Shown here piece by piece: positions 25,692 through 34,546 of a stretch of 64,000 bases of DNA (position 1 is its first letter; each line of letters starts with the position of its first letter). This stretch comes from Janthinobacterium lividum (GTDB taxonomy: Bacteria > Pseudomonadota > Gammaproteobacteria > Burkholderiales > Burkholderiaceae_D): contig NZ_JAAOLY010000001.1 in the NCBI RefSeq assembly GCF_011601275.1, forward strand, positions 372,001 to 436,000, read 5' to 3'. The position numbers were made by a program, and so were the translations under genes. The notes beneath the pieces were generated by a model, which saw nothing but the letters and a program-made list of their open reading frames with translations, ran no database searches and was not told where the DNA came from.

Positions 25692-27422
25692 TCAATGTGA
25701 CTCGCGCGGAACCGCCGAACCGCGGCAGCCGACCAGGAAGTCCAGATCCGCGCCTTCGTCGGCCTGCGTCACGTGCTTGATGTACATCGACTGGTAGCCG
25801 CCCTTCATGGCCGGCGGCGGTGCGCTCCACTCGGCGCGCCGGCGCGCCAGCTCAGCCTCGTCGACGTCCAGGTGCAAGCGCCGTCCCGCCACATCCAGTT
25901 CTATCATGTCGCCATCGCGCACCAGGGCCAGCGGCCCGCCCACGGCCGCTTCCGGCGCCACGTGCAGCACCACCGTGCCGTAGGCCGTGCCGCTCATGCG
26001 CGCGTCCGAGATGCGCACCATGTCGCGCACGCCCTGCTCCAGCAGTTTTTTCGGCAAGCCCATATTGCCCACTTCGGCCATGCCCGGATAGCCCTGCGGA
26101 CCGCAGTTTTGCAGCACCATCACGCAGCTGGCATCGATATCGAGCGCGGGATCGTCGACGCGCTTTTTGTAGTGCTCGATGCTGTTGAACACGACGGCGC
26201 GGCCACGGTGCTGCATCAGCTCGGGCGAAGCGGCCGAAGGCTTGATGACGGCCCCGCGCGGGGCCAGGTTGCCATGCAGGACGGCGATGCCGCCCTCGTC
26301 CTTGAATGGCTGCGCCAGCGGCGTGATCACCTCGGGATTGAAATTTTCCGCTTCGGCCACGTTGACGGCCATGGTGGCGCCCGTGACGGTGAGCGCCTCG
26401 CCGTGCAATTTGCCCAGCAGGTCGCGGATGATCACGGGCAGGCCGCCCGCATAGTAAAAATCTTCCATCAGGTACTGGCCCGACGGCATCAGGTTCAGCA
26501 GACAGGGAATGTCACGGCCCAGGCGGTCCCAGTCGCCCAGGCGCATGTCCACGCCGATGCGCCCGGCAATGGCCAGCAAATGGATCACGGCATTGGTCGA
26601 GCCGCCGATGGCGCCGTTGACCATGATGGCGTTTTCAAACGCTTCGCGCGTGAGGATCTGCGACAGTTTCAGGTCTTCATGCACCATGTCGACGATGCGC
26701 CGGCCCGTCAGCTGCGCCTGCAGCTTGCGGCGCGCATCGACGGCGGGAATGGCCGCGTTGCCGGGCAAGGTCACGCCCAGCGCTTCGACCATGCTGGCCA
26801 TGGTCGATGCCGTACCCATGGTCATGCAGTGACCGGCGGAACGCGACATGCACGATTCGGCCTGCTTGAATTCGGCTGACGTCATGCGGCCGGCGCGCAC
26901 GTCCTCGGAAAACTTCCACACATCCGTGCCCGAACCGATCGGCTTGCCCCGGTAATTCCCGTTCAACATGGGGCCGCCCGACAGCACGATGGTGGGCAAG
27001 TCCACGCTGGCCGCGCCCATCAGCAGGGCCGGGGTGGTTTTGTCGCAACCCGTCAGCAGCACCACGCCGTCGATCGGGTTGGCGCGGATCGATTCCTCGA
27101 CGTCCATGCTGGCCAGGTTACGGAACAGCATGGCCGTCGGACGCAGATTCGTCTCGCCCAGCGACATCACGGGAAATTCGACGGGAAAGCCGCCCGCTTC
27201 GAGCACGCCGCGCTTGACCATCTCGGCCAAGTCACGGAAATGGCCATTGCAGGGCGTCAGCTCGGACCAGGTATTGCAGATGCCGATGACGGGACGGCCA
27301 TCGAAGGCGTCGCTGGGATAGCCCTGGTTCTTCATCCAGCTGCGGTGAATAAAACTGTCCTTGTCGTCGCCACCAAACCACGATTGCGAACGCAAGGGAC
27401 GCTTGTTCTTGTTGCTGCTCAT
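25692..27422 (-). CDS. IlvD/Edd family sugar-acid dehydratase (L-arabinonate/galactonate dehydratase-like)
   Basis: A 576-residue Fe-S dehydratase of the IlvD/Edd family. Cluster ligands are in GICNTWSELTPCNGH and LLTGCDKTTPALLMG, and NCGPQGYPGMAEVGNMGLP is the substrate-binding region. The sequence resembles rhizobial L-arabinonate dehydratase more than IlvD or Edd. With a KDGal kinase and a KDPGal-type aldolase beside it, D-galactonate is also plausible because L-arabinonate and D-galactonate share stereochemistry at the reacting carbons. Its start overlaps the kinase stop by ATGA. Confidence 0.86.
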   Translation of the reverse strand: MSSNKNKRPLRSQSWFGGDDKDSFIHRSWMKNQGYPSDAFDGRPVIGICNTWSELTPCNGHFRDLAEMVKRGVLEAGGFPVEFPVMSLGETNLRPTAMLFRNLASMDVEESIRANPIDGVVLLTGCDKTTPALLMGAASVDLPTIVLSGGPMLNGNYRGKPIGSGTDVWKFSEDVRAGRMTSAEFKQAESCMSRSAGHCMTMGTASTMASMVEALGVTLPGNAAIPAVDARRKLQAQLTGRRIVDMVHEDLKLSQILTREAFENAIMVNGAIGGSTNAVIHLLAIAGRIGVDMRLGDWDRLGRDIPCLLNLMPSGQYLMEDFYYAGGLPVIIRDLLGKLHGEALTVTGATMAVNVAEAENFNPEVITPLAQPFKDEGGIAVLHGNLAPRGAVIKPSAASPELMQHRGRAVVFNSIEHYKKRVDDPALDIDASCVMVLQNCGPQGYPGMAEVGNMGLPKKLLEQGVRDMVRISDARMSGTAYGTVVLHVAPEAAVGGPLALVRDGDMIELDVAGRRLHLDVDEAELARRRAEWSAPPPAMKGGYQSMYIKHVTQADEGADLDFLVGCRGSAVPRESH

Positions 27423-28432
27423 ACTGTCTCCTGCGGGGAAATCAAGCCGCGCGCGGCGGCGATCAGCAGCGCACCGTGACCGGCCAGATAGTCTTGCTGC
27501 TGGTCGTCGACGATGATGCGCTTGCCATAAAAAAATCCGTGTTCCTCGATCAGCAAGCCGAGCGCCTGGCGCAGCATGGGCTTGCCGGTTATGACGAGCG
27601 GGCTATCGGGCCGCATCTGGATGGCGGTGCTGTTGCGCAGCGCCAGCAGGTCGCCGCTGAGGACGGCGCCCATCAGAAAATTGGCCCGCTCATTGCATTC
27701 GATGGCGCTGAACTGGCCCAGGGTGCGCACGCTGAAGCAGGCGCGCGCCAGCCCCGTTTTTTGCGCCGCGGCCGCGCCGGCCAGCAGCATTTTCGGCACC
27801 AGGGTCTGGGCAAAACCGCCATCGACCGATTGCTTGATCAGCGTGTGCTGCGTGATCGCCTGCAGCAGTTCGCCCGCGATGGTGGTGCTGCAGCCGAGGA
27901 TGCGGCGCTGCTCGTCCACACTGATCAGCTTGGTATGCGAACCGGGCATGATCAGGGTCGCCGCGCCGCGCAATTGCAGGCGCTCGAGCAGCGCGACGAC
28001 TTCCGTCTCTTCGCCGCGCATCATGTCCATTGCCTCGACGTTATGCAGGCCGACGGCGCCATGCTGGTTGCGCACGCCGGGAATCAGCCACAGGGGCTGC
28101 GCCAGCACGTCGGGCAAGTCCACCGCCTGCATGCCTTGCGCCAGCTGGGCCAGGCCGGCGGGCGCCGGCAAGTGCGGCACTTCCCGCACGCCCATGGGCG
28201 AGGTGATCATGCCCGAGGCCAGCGCCAGGTCCACCTCGGAAGGCGCGAGTCCGGCGCTGGCCAGCACGCTGGCGATGGTGTCGCGCAGCGCCTGTTTCAG
28301 CGCGCCGTTATGGCCATCGATGGCGGTATTGCGCACGCCCGTTTCCAGCTGCGCCTGCGCGACGACGGCGCCTGCGCGCCACAGCAAGGTACGCGTATTG
28401 GTGGTGCCGGCATCGATGGTGAGTATGTTCAT
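27419..28432 (-). CDS. dgoK: 2-dehydro-3-deoxygalactonokinase
   Basis: A 337-residue sugar kinase of the DgoK family, which phosphorylates 2-keto-3-deoxygalactonate at O6 for the aldolase. The N-terminal phosphate-binding motif is ILTIDAGTTNTRTLLW, and the later IMPGSHTKLISVDEQRRILGCSTTIAGEL is typical of the family. ATG 28432 starts the conserved protein; the frame to 28516 is not supported. It is the first gene of the kinase-dehydratase-lactonase-aldolase run. The 84 bp upstream contain an inverted repeat CTACC-N4-GGTAG. Confidence 0.88.
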   Translation of the reverse strand: MNILTIDAGTTNTRTLLWRAGAVVAQAQLETGVRNTAIDGHNGALKQALRDTIASVLASAGLAPSEVDLALASGMITSPMGVREVPHLPAPAGLAQLAQGMQAVDLPDVLAQPLWLIPGVRNQHGAVGLHNVEAMDMMRGEETEVVALLERLQLRGAATLIMPGSHTKLISVDEQRRILGCSTTIAGELLQAITQHTLIKQSVDGGFAQTLVPKMLLAGAAAAQKTGLARACFSVRTLGQFSAIECNERANFLMGAVLSGDLLALRNSTAIQMRPDSPLVITGKPMLRQALGLLIEEHGFFYGKRIIVDDQQQDYLAGHGALLIAAARGLISPQETV

Positions 28433-28479
28433 GGGCAGGTTCGCAGCGTCGGTCAGGACAAAAATGAATGAGGGAAAAA

Positions 28480-28493
28480 CTACCTCATGGTAG
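28480..28493. promoter_or_regulatory. Inverted repeat upstream of dgoK, possible operator
   Basis: CTACC (28480-28484) and GGTAG (28489-28493) face each other across four bases, 48 bp before the dgoK start. A short palindrome of this kind suits a GntR-type or other dimeric regulator, but no such regulator is encoded in the window. Confidence 0.35.
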
Positions 28494-28516
28494 AACTGCC
28501 CCGCATATCTGACCAA

Positions 28517-29284
28517 TCACTTATTTGACATCATTGATACCGGTTCGGATATGTCAAACGCGTCGATATCCTGCACGCCCAAACGGTAGGCGAGGTTGAA
28601 CCGCGTCAGCTGTCCCGGCTGCAATTGCACGCCCTGCGCCAGCAGGGAAAAACAGCGCGCATCGGAATACAAACGGCAACTGTCCTGGGTGCTGGAAAAA
28701 CGCAAGACCCGGCCGGAAGCGGGGTCGGCCACCCGCGCCGCCTCGCGCAGCTGGCCGCCGCCCGTCCAGTAAAAGTCATGCCGGAATCCCGGCAAGTGCA
28801 CGAGCGCGGGCCAGGCCAGGCGTGACGCGAGCGGCGCCGGCTGGCGGAAGTCGAACGCGCTGCCCGCCACGTCGAGCGGAGCGCTGCACGAGTGGCCGCC
28901 TGGCCAGTAACGGTCGGCGGCCAGGCGCAGCACATGGTCGCCCACGGCGGCGCGGCCGCCCTGCAGATTGAACAGGGGTGCGGCCAGCGCGAAGCGGGAA
29001 ACCGTCTCGGCCGTGGCGACGCAGTCGAGGTGCAGGCTGCCATCCTCGTCAAGCCGGTAGGTCAGGCGCACGGACAGGCCGTCGTGCGCCAGGTGCAGCA
29101 GCAAATGGCCGTCGTCCGGCGGCGCGCATTGCCAGGCCGTGGACGAGCGCGCAGCAGGGGGGGCGGCGCCCAGCACATCGGCCAGGCGGCCATAGCGGTC
29201 GGGCGCCCACCAGGCCCGCACGCTGGCATCGTGCGCGTCGATGGCCACGCGCATGCCGCGCGCATTGCGCAGCAGATGCATCAT
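28517..29284 (-). CDS. Aldose 1-epimerase-like protein
   Basis: A 255-residue galactose-mutarotase-like beta-sandwich protein. Anomer interconversion would supply the right form of sugar to an aldose dehydrogenase. The segments RYWPGGHSCSAPLDVAGSAFDFRQPAP and WPALVHLPGFRHDFYWTGG carry the usual histidines and acidic residues of the fold, although catalytic residue assignment is uncertain. The true start is ATG 29284, because xylR's TGA overlaps it as ATGA. The open frame running to 30046 lies inside xylR and is not coding. Similarity to GalM is moderate. Confidence 0.75.
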   Translation of the reverse strand: MMHLLRNARGMRVAIDAHDASVRAWWAPDRYGRLADVLGAAPPAARSSTAWQCAPPDDGHLLLHLAHDGLSVRLTYRLDEDGSLHLDCVATAETVSRFALAAPLFNLQGGRAAVGDHVLRLAADRYWPGGHSCSAPLDVAGSAFDFRQPAPLASRLAWPALVHLPGFRHDFYWTGGGQLREAARVADPASGRVLRFSSTQDSCRLYSDARCFSLLAQGVQLQPGQLTRFNLAYRLGVQDIDAFDISEPVSMMSNK

Positions 29285-30480
29285 GGCGCCTGCCCTGGAG
29301 CTGGCGGCGGCCGGCTGCGTTGCTGGAATTCGCGCGGCGTGCAACCGAGTTCGCGCTTGAAGACGGCATGCATGTACTGCACCGTGGTAAAGCCGCAACG
29401 CACGGCCACCTCGGCCACCTGCCCCGGCCCGCGCGCCAGCAGGGTCTTGGCCGCATCGAGCTTGAAATGCAGGATTTCGTCGTGCACGCTGCGCCCCAGC
29501 TCGTGGCGGAAGTGCGCTTCGAGCGAGGAGCGCGACACGCCCACGTAATCGGCCACCTGCTCCGTCTTGATGCCCTGGCAGGCGTACTGGCGAATAAAAT
29601 GGCGCGCCTGCATCACCTGCGGATGCTGGAAGGGCTGGTGGCGCGTGGAGGCCAGCACGTTCAGGCCGGCCGGCGGCACGAGGATGCGCGTGCCGGACAG
29701 GCGCGCGCCATTCAACATCTGATGCAGCAGATGCGCGGCCGTGCGGCCCATTTCCTCCGTGCCCTGGATCACGGAACTCAATGGAATGCGCGTGAGCATG
29801 CGCGCCAGCGGGTCGTTGTCGATGCCGATCAGGGCCACTTGCTCCGGCACGGCGATCCCCGCATGCATGCACGCTTGCAGCAGCTGGCGCGCGCGCGCGT
29901 CGCTGACGGCGATGATGCCGACGGGTTTTTCCAGGCTGTTGAGCCAGGCGATCTGCTGCTCCACCGCCTCGTCCCACGACGGCGCGCTGGTGGCGACGCC
30001 CCGGTACACGTCGGCGCGCATGTGATCGCGCTCCATCAAGGCGCAAAACGCCGTTTCGCGCTCCTGCGCCCAGCGGTTGACATCGGCCTCCGGCAGGCTG
30101 AAACAGGCGAAACGCGTCAAGCCCGCTTCCACCAGGTGTTCATAGGCCAGCTTGACGATCTTGAAATTATCGGTCGCCACATACGGGATGCCGGCCGGGT
30201 AATCCTCGGCGCGCGCATACGAGCCGCCTACGGCCACCACGGGCAGGCGGCTGTGCGCCAGCGCTTCGCAGACGGCGGGATCGTCGAAATCGGCGATGAT
30301 GCCGTCGCCCTGCCAGCGCTCGATGCCGGGAAGCCGGCAGCGAAAATCCTCTTCCAGGAACAGGTCCCACGACACGCGCGTGGTGTTCAGGTAGGCGGCG
30401 ATGCCCGCGATGATGTCGCGGTCGTAGATTTTATTCCCGTTAAACAGCAGCGCGATCCGGTGCGCGGTCGGCATCTTCAT
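29281..30480 (-). CDS. xylR: Xylose operon transcription activator XylR (AraC family)
   Basis: A 399-residue regulator closely matching E. coli XylR. Residues 1 to about 285 form a LacI/GalR-like sugar-binding domain (RIALLFNGNKIYDRDIIAGIAAYL, GDGIIADFDDPAVCEAL). Residues from about 295 form an AraC helix-turn-helix domain (QVADYVGVSRSSLEAHFRHELG and EVAVRCGFTTVQYMHAVFKRELG). XylR binds D-xylose and activates xylose genes. ATG 30480 is preceded by GGAG; the frame to 30549 is not used. It lies downstream of xylH in the same direction, consistent with autoregulation. Confidence 0.93.
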   Translation of the reverse strand: MKMPTAHRIALLFNGNKIYDRDIIAGIAAYLNTTRVSWDLFLEEDFRCRLPGIERWQGDGIIADFDDPAVCEALAHSRLPVVAVGGSYARAEDYPAGIPYVATDNFKIVKLAYEHLVEAGLTRFACFSLPEADVNRWAQERETAFCALMERDHMRADVYRGVATSAPSWDEAVEQQIAWLNSLEKPVGIIAVSDARARQLLQACMHAGIAVPEQVALIGIDNDPLARMLTRIPLSSVIQGTEEMGRTAAHLLHQMLNGARLSGTRILVPPAGLNVLASTRHQPFQHPQVMQARHFIRQYACQGIKTEQVADYVGVSRSSLEAHFRHELGRSVHDEILHFKLDAAKTLLARGPGQVAEVAVRCGFTTVQYMHAVFKRELGCTPREFQQRSRPPPAPGQAP

Positions 30481-30512
30481 GGTGTCTCCTCCCGTGCCAG
30501 ATCGTTTCACGG

Positions 30513-31655
30513 CTAACGACGCCCCGCTCGCGTGCTGACATCGACCCACACGGCCAAAGTGAGGATACTGCCTTTCACGATCATCTGCCAGTAGGTGTCC
30601 ACGTCCAGCATGGACATGCCGTTATCGAGGCTGGCCATGACCAGCGCGCCGATCAGGGCGCCGTACACGGTGCCCGAGCCGCCGCGCATCGAGGTGCCGC
30701 CGATGAAGCAAGCGGCGATCGCGTCGAGTTCGCTGAAGGTGCCGGCCGATGGGGAACCTGCGGCCAGGCGGCCCGTGTTGATCAGGCCCGCCAGCGCGCA
30801 CATCAGGCCCATGATGCCGAAGATCCACAGCTTGACGGCTTTCACGTTGATGCCGGACAGGCGCGTCGCTTCCATATTGCTGCCCACGGCGTAGATGCGG
30901 CGGCCGAACACGGTCTGGCTGGTGATGTAGCTGAACAGTCCCAGCAAGGCCAGCAGCAATAGCACGGGCAGCGGGATGCCTTCATAGCCGTTCAGGGTTT
31001 GCACGAAGGCATACAGCACGGCGCCGATGACGGCCAGGCGCAAGCCGTCGGCCCAGGGCGCCGTCTGCGGCAAGCCATGCTGCGCGCGGCTGGCGCGCGC
31101 GCGCCACGTCAGGAAGGCGGCCAGCAGGAACAGGCCGACGCCCAGCACGATGCCGGGCACCGCGGGCAGGTAGCCTTGCCCCAGATAGACCATCGGCTCG
31201 GAGACGGGCGCGATCGTGATGCCGCCCGTGATGCCCAGCAGGATGCCGCGGTACGCCAGCATGCCGCCCAGGCCCACGATAAAGGAGGGGATGCCCCGGT
31301 ACGCCGTCAGGTAGCCATTGAGCAAACCAATCACCAGGCCGCAGCCGAGTACGGCCGCCAGGTTCAGCGCCAGCGGCCAGTGCTGCGTGACGTCCAGCAC
31401 GGCGGCGATGCCGCCGAGCAGCCCCAGCAGGGAGCCGATCGACAGGTCGATCTCGCCGGCGATAATCACCAGCACCATGCCGCAGGCGAGGATGCCGGTG
31501 ACGGACATCTGGCGCAGCAGGTTAGACAGGTTGCGCGGCGTGAGGAAACTGCCCTCCGTCTTCCACGAAAAGAAGGCCCAGATCAGCGCCACGGCGATCA
31601 GCAGGGCCAGCATCTTGTATTGGGTGAACAGCTGTTTGATACTGTGCGGTTTCAT
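30513..31655 (-). CDS. xylH: Xylose ABC transporter permease
   Basis: A 380-residue polytopic membrane protein of the XylH/RbsC permease family with about ten predicted helices. [33 protein letters not shown] is the conserved permease motif. [16 protein letters not shown] followed by [24 protein letters not shown] is the coupling region for the ATPase. Its start overlaps the xylG stop by ATGA. Together with XylF and XylG it makes a high-affinity D-xylose importer. Confidence 0.92.
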   Translation of the reverse strand: MKPHSIKQLFTQYKMLALLIAVALIWAFFSWKTEGSFLTPRNLSNLLRQMSVTGILACGMVLVIIAGEIDLSIGSLLGLLGGIAAVLDVTQHWPLALNLAAVLGCGLVIGLLNGYLTAYRGIPSFIVGLGGMLAYRGILLGITGGITIAPVSEPMVYLGQGYLPAVPGIVLGVGLFLLAAFLTWRARASRAQHGLPQTAPWADGLRLAVIGAVLYAFVQTLNGYEGIPLPVLLLLALLGLFSYITSQTVFGRRIYAVGSNMEATRLSGINVKAVKLWIFGIMGLMCALAGLINTGRLAAGSPSAGTFSELDAIAACFIGGTSMRGGSGTVYGALIGALVMASLDNGMSMLDVDTYWQMIVKGSILTLAVWVDVSTRAGRR

Positions 31656-33223
31656 GCTGCGGTTTCCTTGTTTGCGGTGTTGGCGGCGGGCGCGGGACGC
31701 TGGTCCAGCGCGGCCGCCAGCACGGTTTCCTGGCTCAGGCCATCGTTGATAAAGTCGCCGCGCAGGCGGCCTTCGCCCATCACCAGCACGCGGTCGGACA
31801 CGCCCAGCACTTCGGCCAGTTCCGACGAGACCATGATGATGGCCACGCCCCGGTCGGCCAGCGCCAGCATCAATTTGTAGATTTCATATTTGGCGCCCAC
31901 GTCGACGCCGCGCGTAGGCTCGTCGAGGATCAGCACGCGCGGGCGCGTCAGCAGCATCTTGGCCAGTACGGCCTTTTGCTGGTTGCCGCCCGACAGGCTC
32001 GTAATGGGCAGCGACGGGCTGGCCGCCTTCAGTTCCAGCTGCGCGATCTCGCCGCGCACGGCCGTCAATTCCGCCTCGCCATCGATGCGCGTGGCGCGCG
32101 CGAATTCCTCCAGCACGGCCAGGGTGATGTTCTGCCCCACGTCGAGGTCCGGCACGATGCCGTGGTGCTTGCGGTCTTCCGGCACCATGGCCAGCCCCAT
32201 GGCAATGGCCTTTTGCGGCGAGCGGGTATCGATCTTGCGGCCATCGAGCCACACTTCGGCCTGGCAAGGCCCCTGGTAGGCGCCGAACAGGGCCGAGACG
32301 AGCTCCGTGCGCCCCGCCCCCACCAGGCCGGCGATGCCGAGGATCTCGCCCTTGCGCAGGGTGAATGACACATCGTCGACCCGCTTGCGCTGCGGGTTGT
32401 CGGCATCGATGCAGGTCACGTGGCGCGCCTCGAACAGCACCTCGCCGATGGGTGCCGGCTGCGCGCGCTGCGGATACAGCTGGCTCATTTCGCGGCCCAC
32501 CATCTGCGCGATGATGCGCTCGACGTTCATCTGCGCCATCGGCGTGGTGGCGATATGCTTGCCGTCGCGGATGACGACGATGGTGTCGCAGATGGCCGCC
32601 ACTTCATCGAGCTTGTGCGAAATGTAGATGCAGGTGACGCCCTTGGCTTTCAGCGCGCGCAGGATATCGAGCAGCACAGCGATTTCCGACGCCGTCAGCG
32701 ACGACGACGGCTCGTCGAGGATCAGCAAGCGCGCATTCTTGTTGAGCGCCTTGGCGATTTCCACCAGCTGCTGGTGGCCGCCGCCGTAATTCATCACGGG
32801 CTGCGCCACGTTCAGTTCGGGAATTTTCAGTTCGCGCAGCAGCTCGTCGGCGCGCTTGTACATGGCCGCGTAATGCATGCGCCCGCCGGGCAGGGTGAGC
32901 TCGCGGCCCATGAAGATATTCTCGGCCACGGACAGCTGCGGCACCAGCATCAGTTCCTGGTGGATGATGATGATGCCAGCGTCTTCCGTGTCGCGGATCG
33001 ATTGCGCGCGCAGGGGCTGGCCCTCCCACAGGATCTCGCCATCCCAGGTGCCGTGCGGGTACACGCCGGACAGCACCTTCATCAGGGTCGACTTGCCGGC
33101 GCCATTCTCGCCGCACAAGCCGATGCACTCGCCGGCCCGCACCTGCAGGTCGATGCCGTCAAGCGCGCGGACACCGCCAAACTGTTTGACGATGCCTTTC
33201 ATTTCAAGCAGATAGTCGGACAT
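31652..33223 (-). CDS. xylG: Xylose ABC transporter ATP-binding protein
   Basis: A 523-residue double ATPase of the carbohydrate-uptake-transporter-2 class. Domain 1 has Walker [10 protein letters not shown] (38-46) and Walker [13 protein letters not shown]. Domain 2 has the degenerate Walker [11 protein letters not shown], signature [13 protein letters not shown] and [16 protein letters not shown] chose ATG 33223 over the GTG at 33229; both are in frame and close. It follows xylF after a 196-bp gap with REP-like palindromes. The match to XylG rather than RbsA or AraG rests on the xylF and xylR neighbours. Confidence 0.91.
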   Translation of the reverse strand: MSDYLLEMKGIVKQFGGVRALDGIDLQVRAGECIGLCGENGAGKSTLMKVLSGVYPHGTWDGEILWEGQPLRAQSIRDTEDAGIIIIHQELMLVPQLSVAENIFMGRELTLPGGRMHYAAMYKRADELLRELKIPELNVAQPVMNYGGGHQQLVEIAKALNKNARLLILDEPSSSLTASEIAVLLDILRALKAKGVTCIYISHKLDEVAAICDTIVVIRDGKHIATTPMAQMNVERIIAQMVGREMSQLYPQRAQPAPIGEVLFEARHVTCIDADNPQRKRVDDVSFTLRKGEILGIAGLVGAGRTELVSALFGAYQGPCQAEVWLDGRKIDTRSPQKAIAMGLAMVPEDRKHHGIVPDLDVGQNITLAVLEEFARATRIDGEAELTAVRGEIAQLELKAASPSLPITSLSGGNQQKAVLAKMLLTRPRVLILDEPTRGVDVGAKYEIYKLMLALADRGVAIIMVSSELAEVLGVSDRVLVMGEGRLRGDFINDGLSQETVLAAALDQRPAPAANTANKETAA

Positions 33224-33253
33224 GCTCACTCTCGTTGCGGATACGGGGGAAAT

Positions 33254-33406
33254 GTCGGATTAGCGGCGCCCATGGCGCCGCTAATCCGACCTACGGCCGA
33301 TGCGGACGGCCGACACCACCACCGGCGTTTCCGGAGCCGGCGATTGTCGGATAACGGCCGATGCGGGCAATCGCAGGTCGGCTTAGCGCGCAGCGCGTAA
33401 GCCGAC
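33254..33406. repeat. REP-like palindromic repeat cluster, locus 3
   Basis: This is the longest copy. A 37-bp perfect palindromic unit (33254-33290, arms beginning GTCGGATTAGCGGCGCC) is followed by partial GTCGGATAACGGCCGATGC units and a closing hairpin 33377-33406 with arms GTCGGCTTA and TAAGCCGAC. It lies between xylF and xylG and fills the whole gene-free interval, so it may set relative mRNA levels of the binding protein and the membrane components. Confidence 0.8.
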
Positions 33407-33419
33407 AGCAAGCAGGTGA

Positions 33420-34421
33420 TCAATTACCCAATTGCGCCTTGGTATAGAAACCGTCATCAACGAGAATGTTCACATTCGCCTTGGTCAGCGGCGTTGGTTT
33501 CAGCAGCACCGTACTGACCTTTTTCAGGCCGTTGTCATAGCTGGAGTTGTAGGCCGGCTTTTCATTGCGCGCCAGTTGCACGGCCAGCTTGGCCGCTTCC
33601 GCAGCGATGGTTTTCAACGGTTTGTAGACCGTCATCGATTGCGTGCCGGCGATGACGCGTTTCACGGCAGCCAGGTCGGCGTCCTGGCCCGAGACCGGCA
33701 CCTTGCCGGCCAGCTTCTGCGCGGCCAAAGCCTGGATGGCGCCGCCGGCAGTACCGTCGTTCGAGGCGACGATGGCGTCGATCTTGTTGCCGTTGGCCGT
33801 CAGCGCGTTTTCCACGATGGACAGCGCTTCGGTGGCGCTCCAGTCCTTTACCCACTGCTGGCCGACGATCTTGATGTCGCCCTTGTCGATGAACGGTTTC
33901 AATACCTTCATCTGGCCTTCGCGCAGCATCTTGGCGTTGTTGTCGGTCGGCGAGCCGCCCAGCAGATAGTAATTGCCCTTCGGTTGCAGCTTGGTCACGC
34001 CTTCGGCCTGCATCTCGCCCACTTTCTCGTTGTCGAATGAGATGTACGCGTCGATATCGGCGTTCAGGATCAGACGGTCATACGACAGCACCTTGATGCC
34101 GGCCTTTTTTGCTTCCTTGACGGTGTTGTTGAGGACCGTGGCGTTGAACGGCACGATCACCAGCACGTCCACGCCGCGCGAGATCAGGTTTTCGATCTGC
34201 GAAATCTGGCGCTGCTCGCTGGCGTCGGCCGACTGCACGAAGACCTTGGCGCCCTGCTTCTCGGCGGCGGCGATGAAGAAATCGCGGTCGCGCGTCCAGC
34301 GTTCCACGCGCAAATCGTCGATGGAAAAGCCGATTTTCGGGTTTTTCGCATCGGCCAGGGCGGCGCTGCTGCTCAATGCCAGCATGGCGGTCATGATGGC
34401 TGCACTGATGATCTTGTTCAT
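33420..34421 (-). CDS. xylF: D-xylose ABC transporter substrate-binding protein
   Basis: A 333-residue periplasmic binding protein with an N-terminal signal peptide (cleavage after ALA near residue 23). The mature start KIGFSIDDLRVERWTRDRDFF and the core ASNDGTAGGAIQALAAQKLAGKVPVSGQDAD follow E. coli XylF closely. AAGGAG lies at good spacing before ATG 34421. It is the first gene of the transporter block xylFGHR and is followed by REP-like palindromes before xylG. Its own promoter would have to lie in the 125 bp upstream. Confidence 0.93.
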   Translation of the reverse strand: MNKIISAAIMTAMLALSSSAALADAKNPKIGFSIDDLRVERWTRDRDFFIAAAEKQGAKVFVQSADASEQRQISQIENLISRGVDVLVIVPFNATVLNNTVKEAKKAGIKVLSYDRLILNADIDAYISFDNEKVGEMQAEGVTKLQPKGNYYLLGGSPTDNNAKMLREGQMKVLKPFIDKGDIKIVGQQWVKDWSATEALSIVENALTANGNKIDAIVASNDGTAGGAIQALAAQKLAGKVPVSGQDADLAAVKRVIAGTQSMTVYKPLKTIAAEAAKLAVQLARNEKPAYNSSYDNGLKKVSTVLLKPTPLTKANVNILVDDGFYTKAQLGN

Positions 34422-34499
34422 TGTGTGTCTCCTTGTGGATTTTATTAACAACGTTTTTTAACTGCGGGTACTGCTGAAAAATTTTATGTCTGTGGTGGT

Positions 34500-34529
34500 G
34501 TCAGGTTACGCGCGGAGCGCTAACCCGAC
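34500..34529. repeat. REP-like palindromic repeat, locus 4 (single unit)
   Basis: GTCAGGTTACGCGCGGAGCG followed by CTAACCCGAC forms one imperfect hairpin, with GTGGTG just before it. It is a single copy of the unit that is paired at the other loci, between xylD and xylF. Confidence 0.7.
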
Positions 34530-34546
34530 CTGTCCAGATCTGCCTG

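Noticed and set aside
28517-30046. A 509-codon frame that would fuse the epimerase to a long Arg/Ala-rich N-terminus
   Set aside because: The upstream part lies in another frame of xylR, which matches E. coli XylR closely. The ATGA overlap at 29281-29284 gives the proper start.
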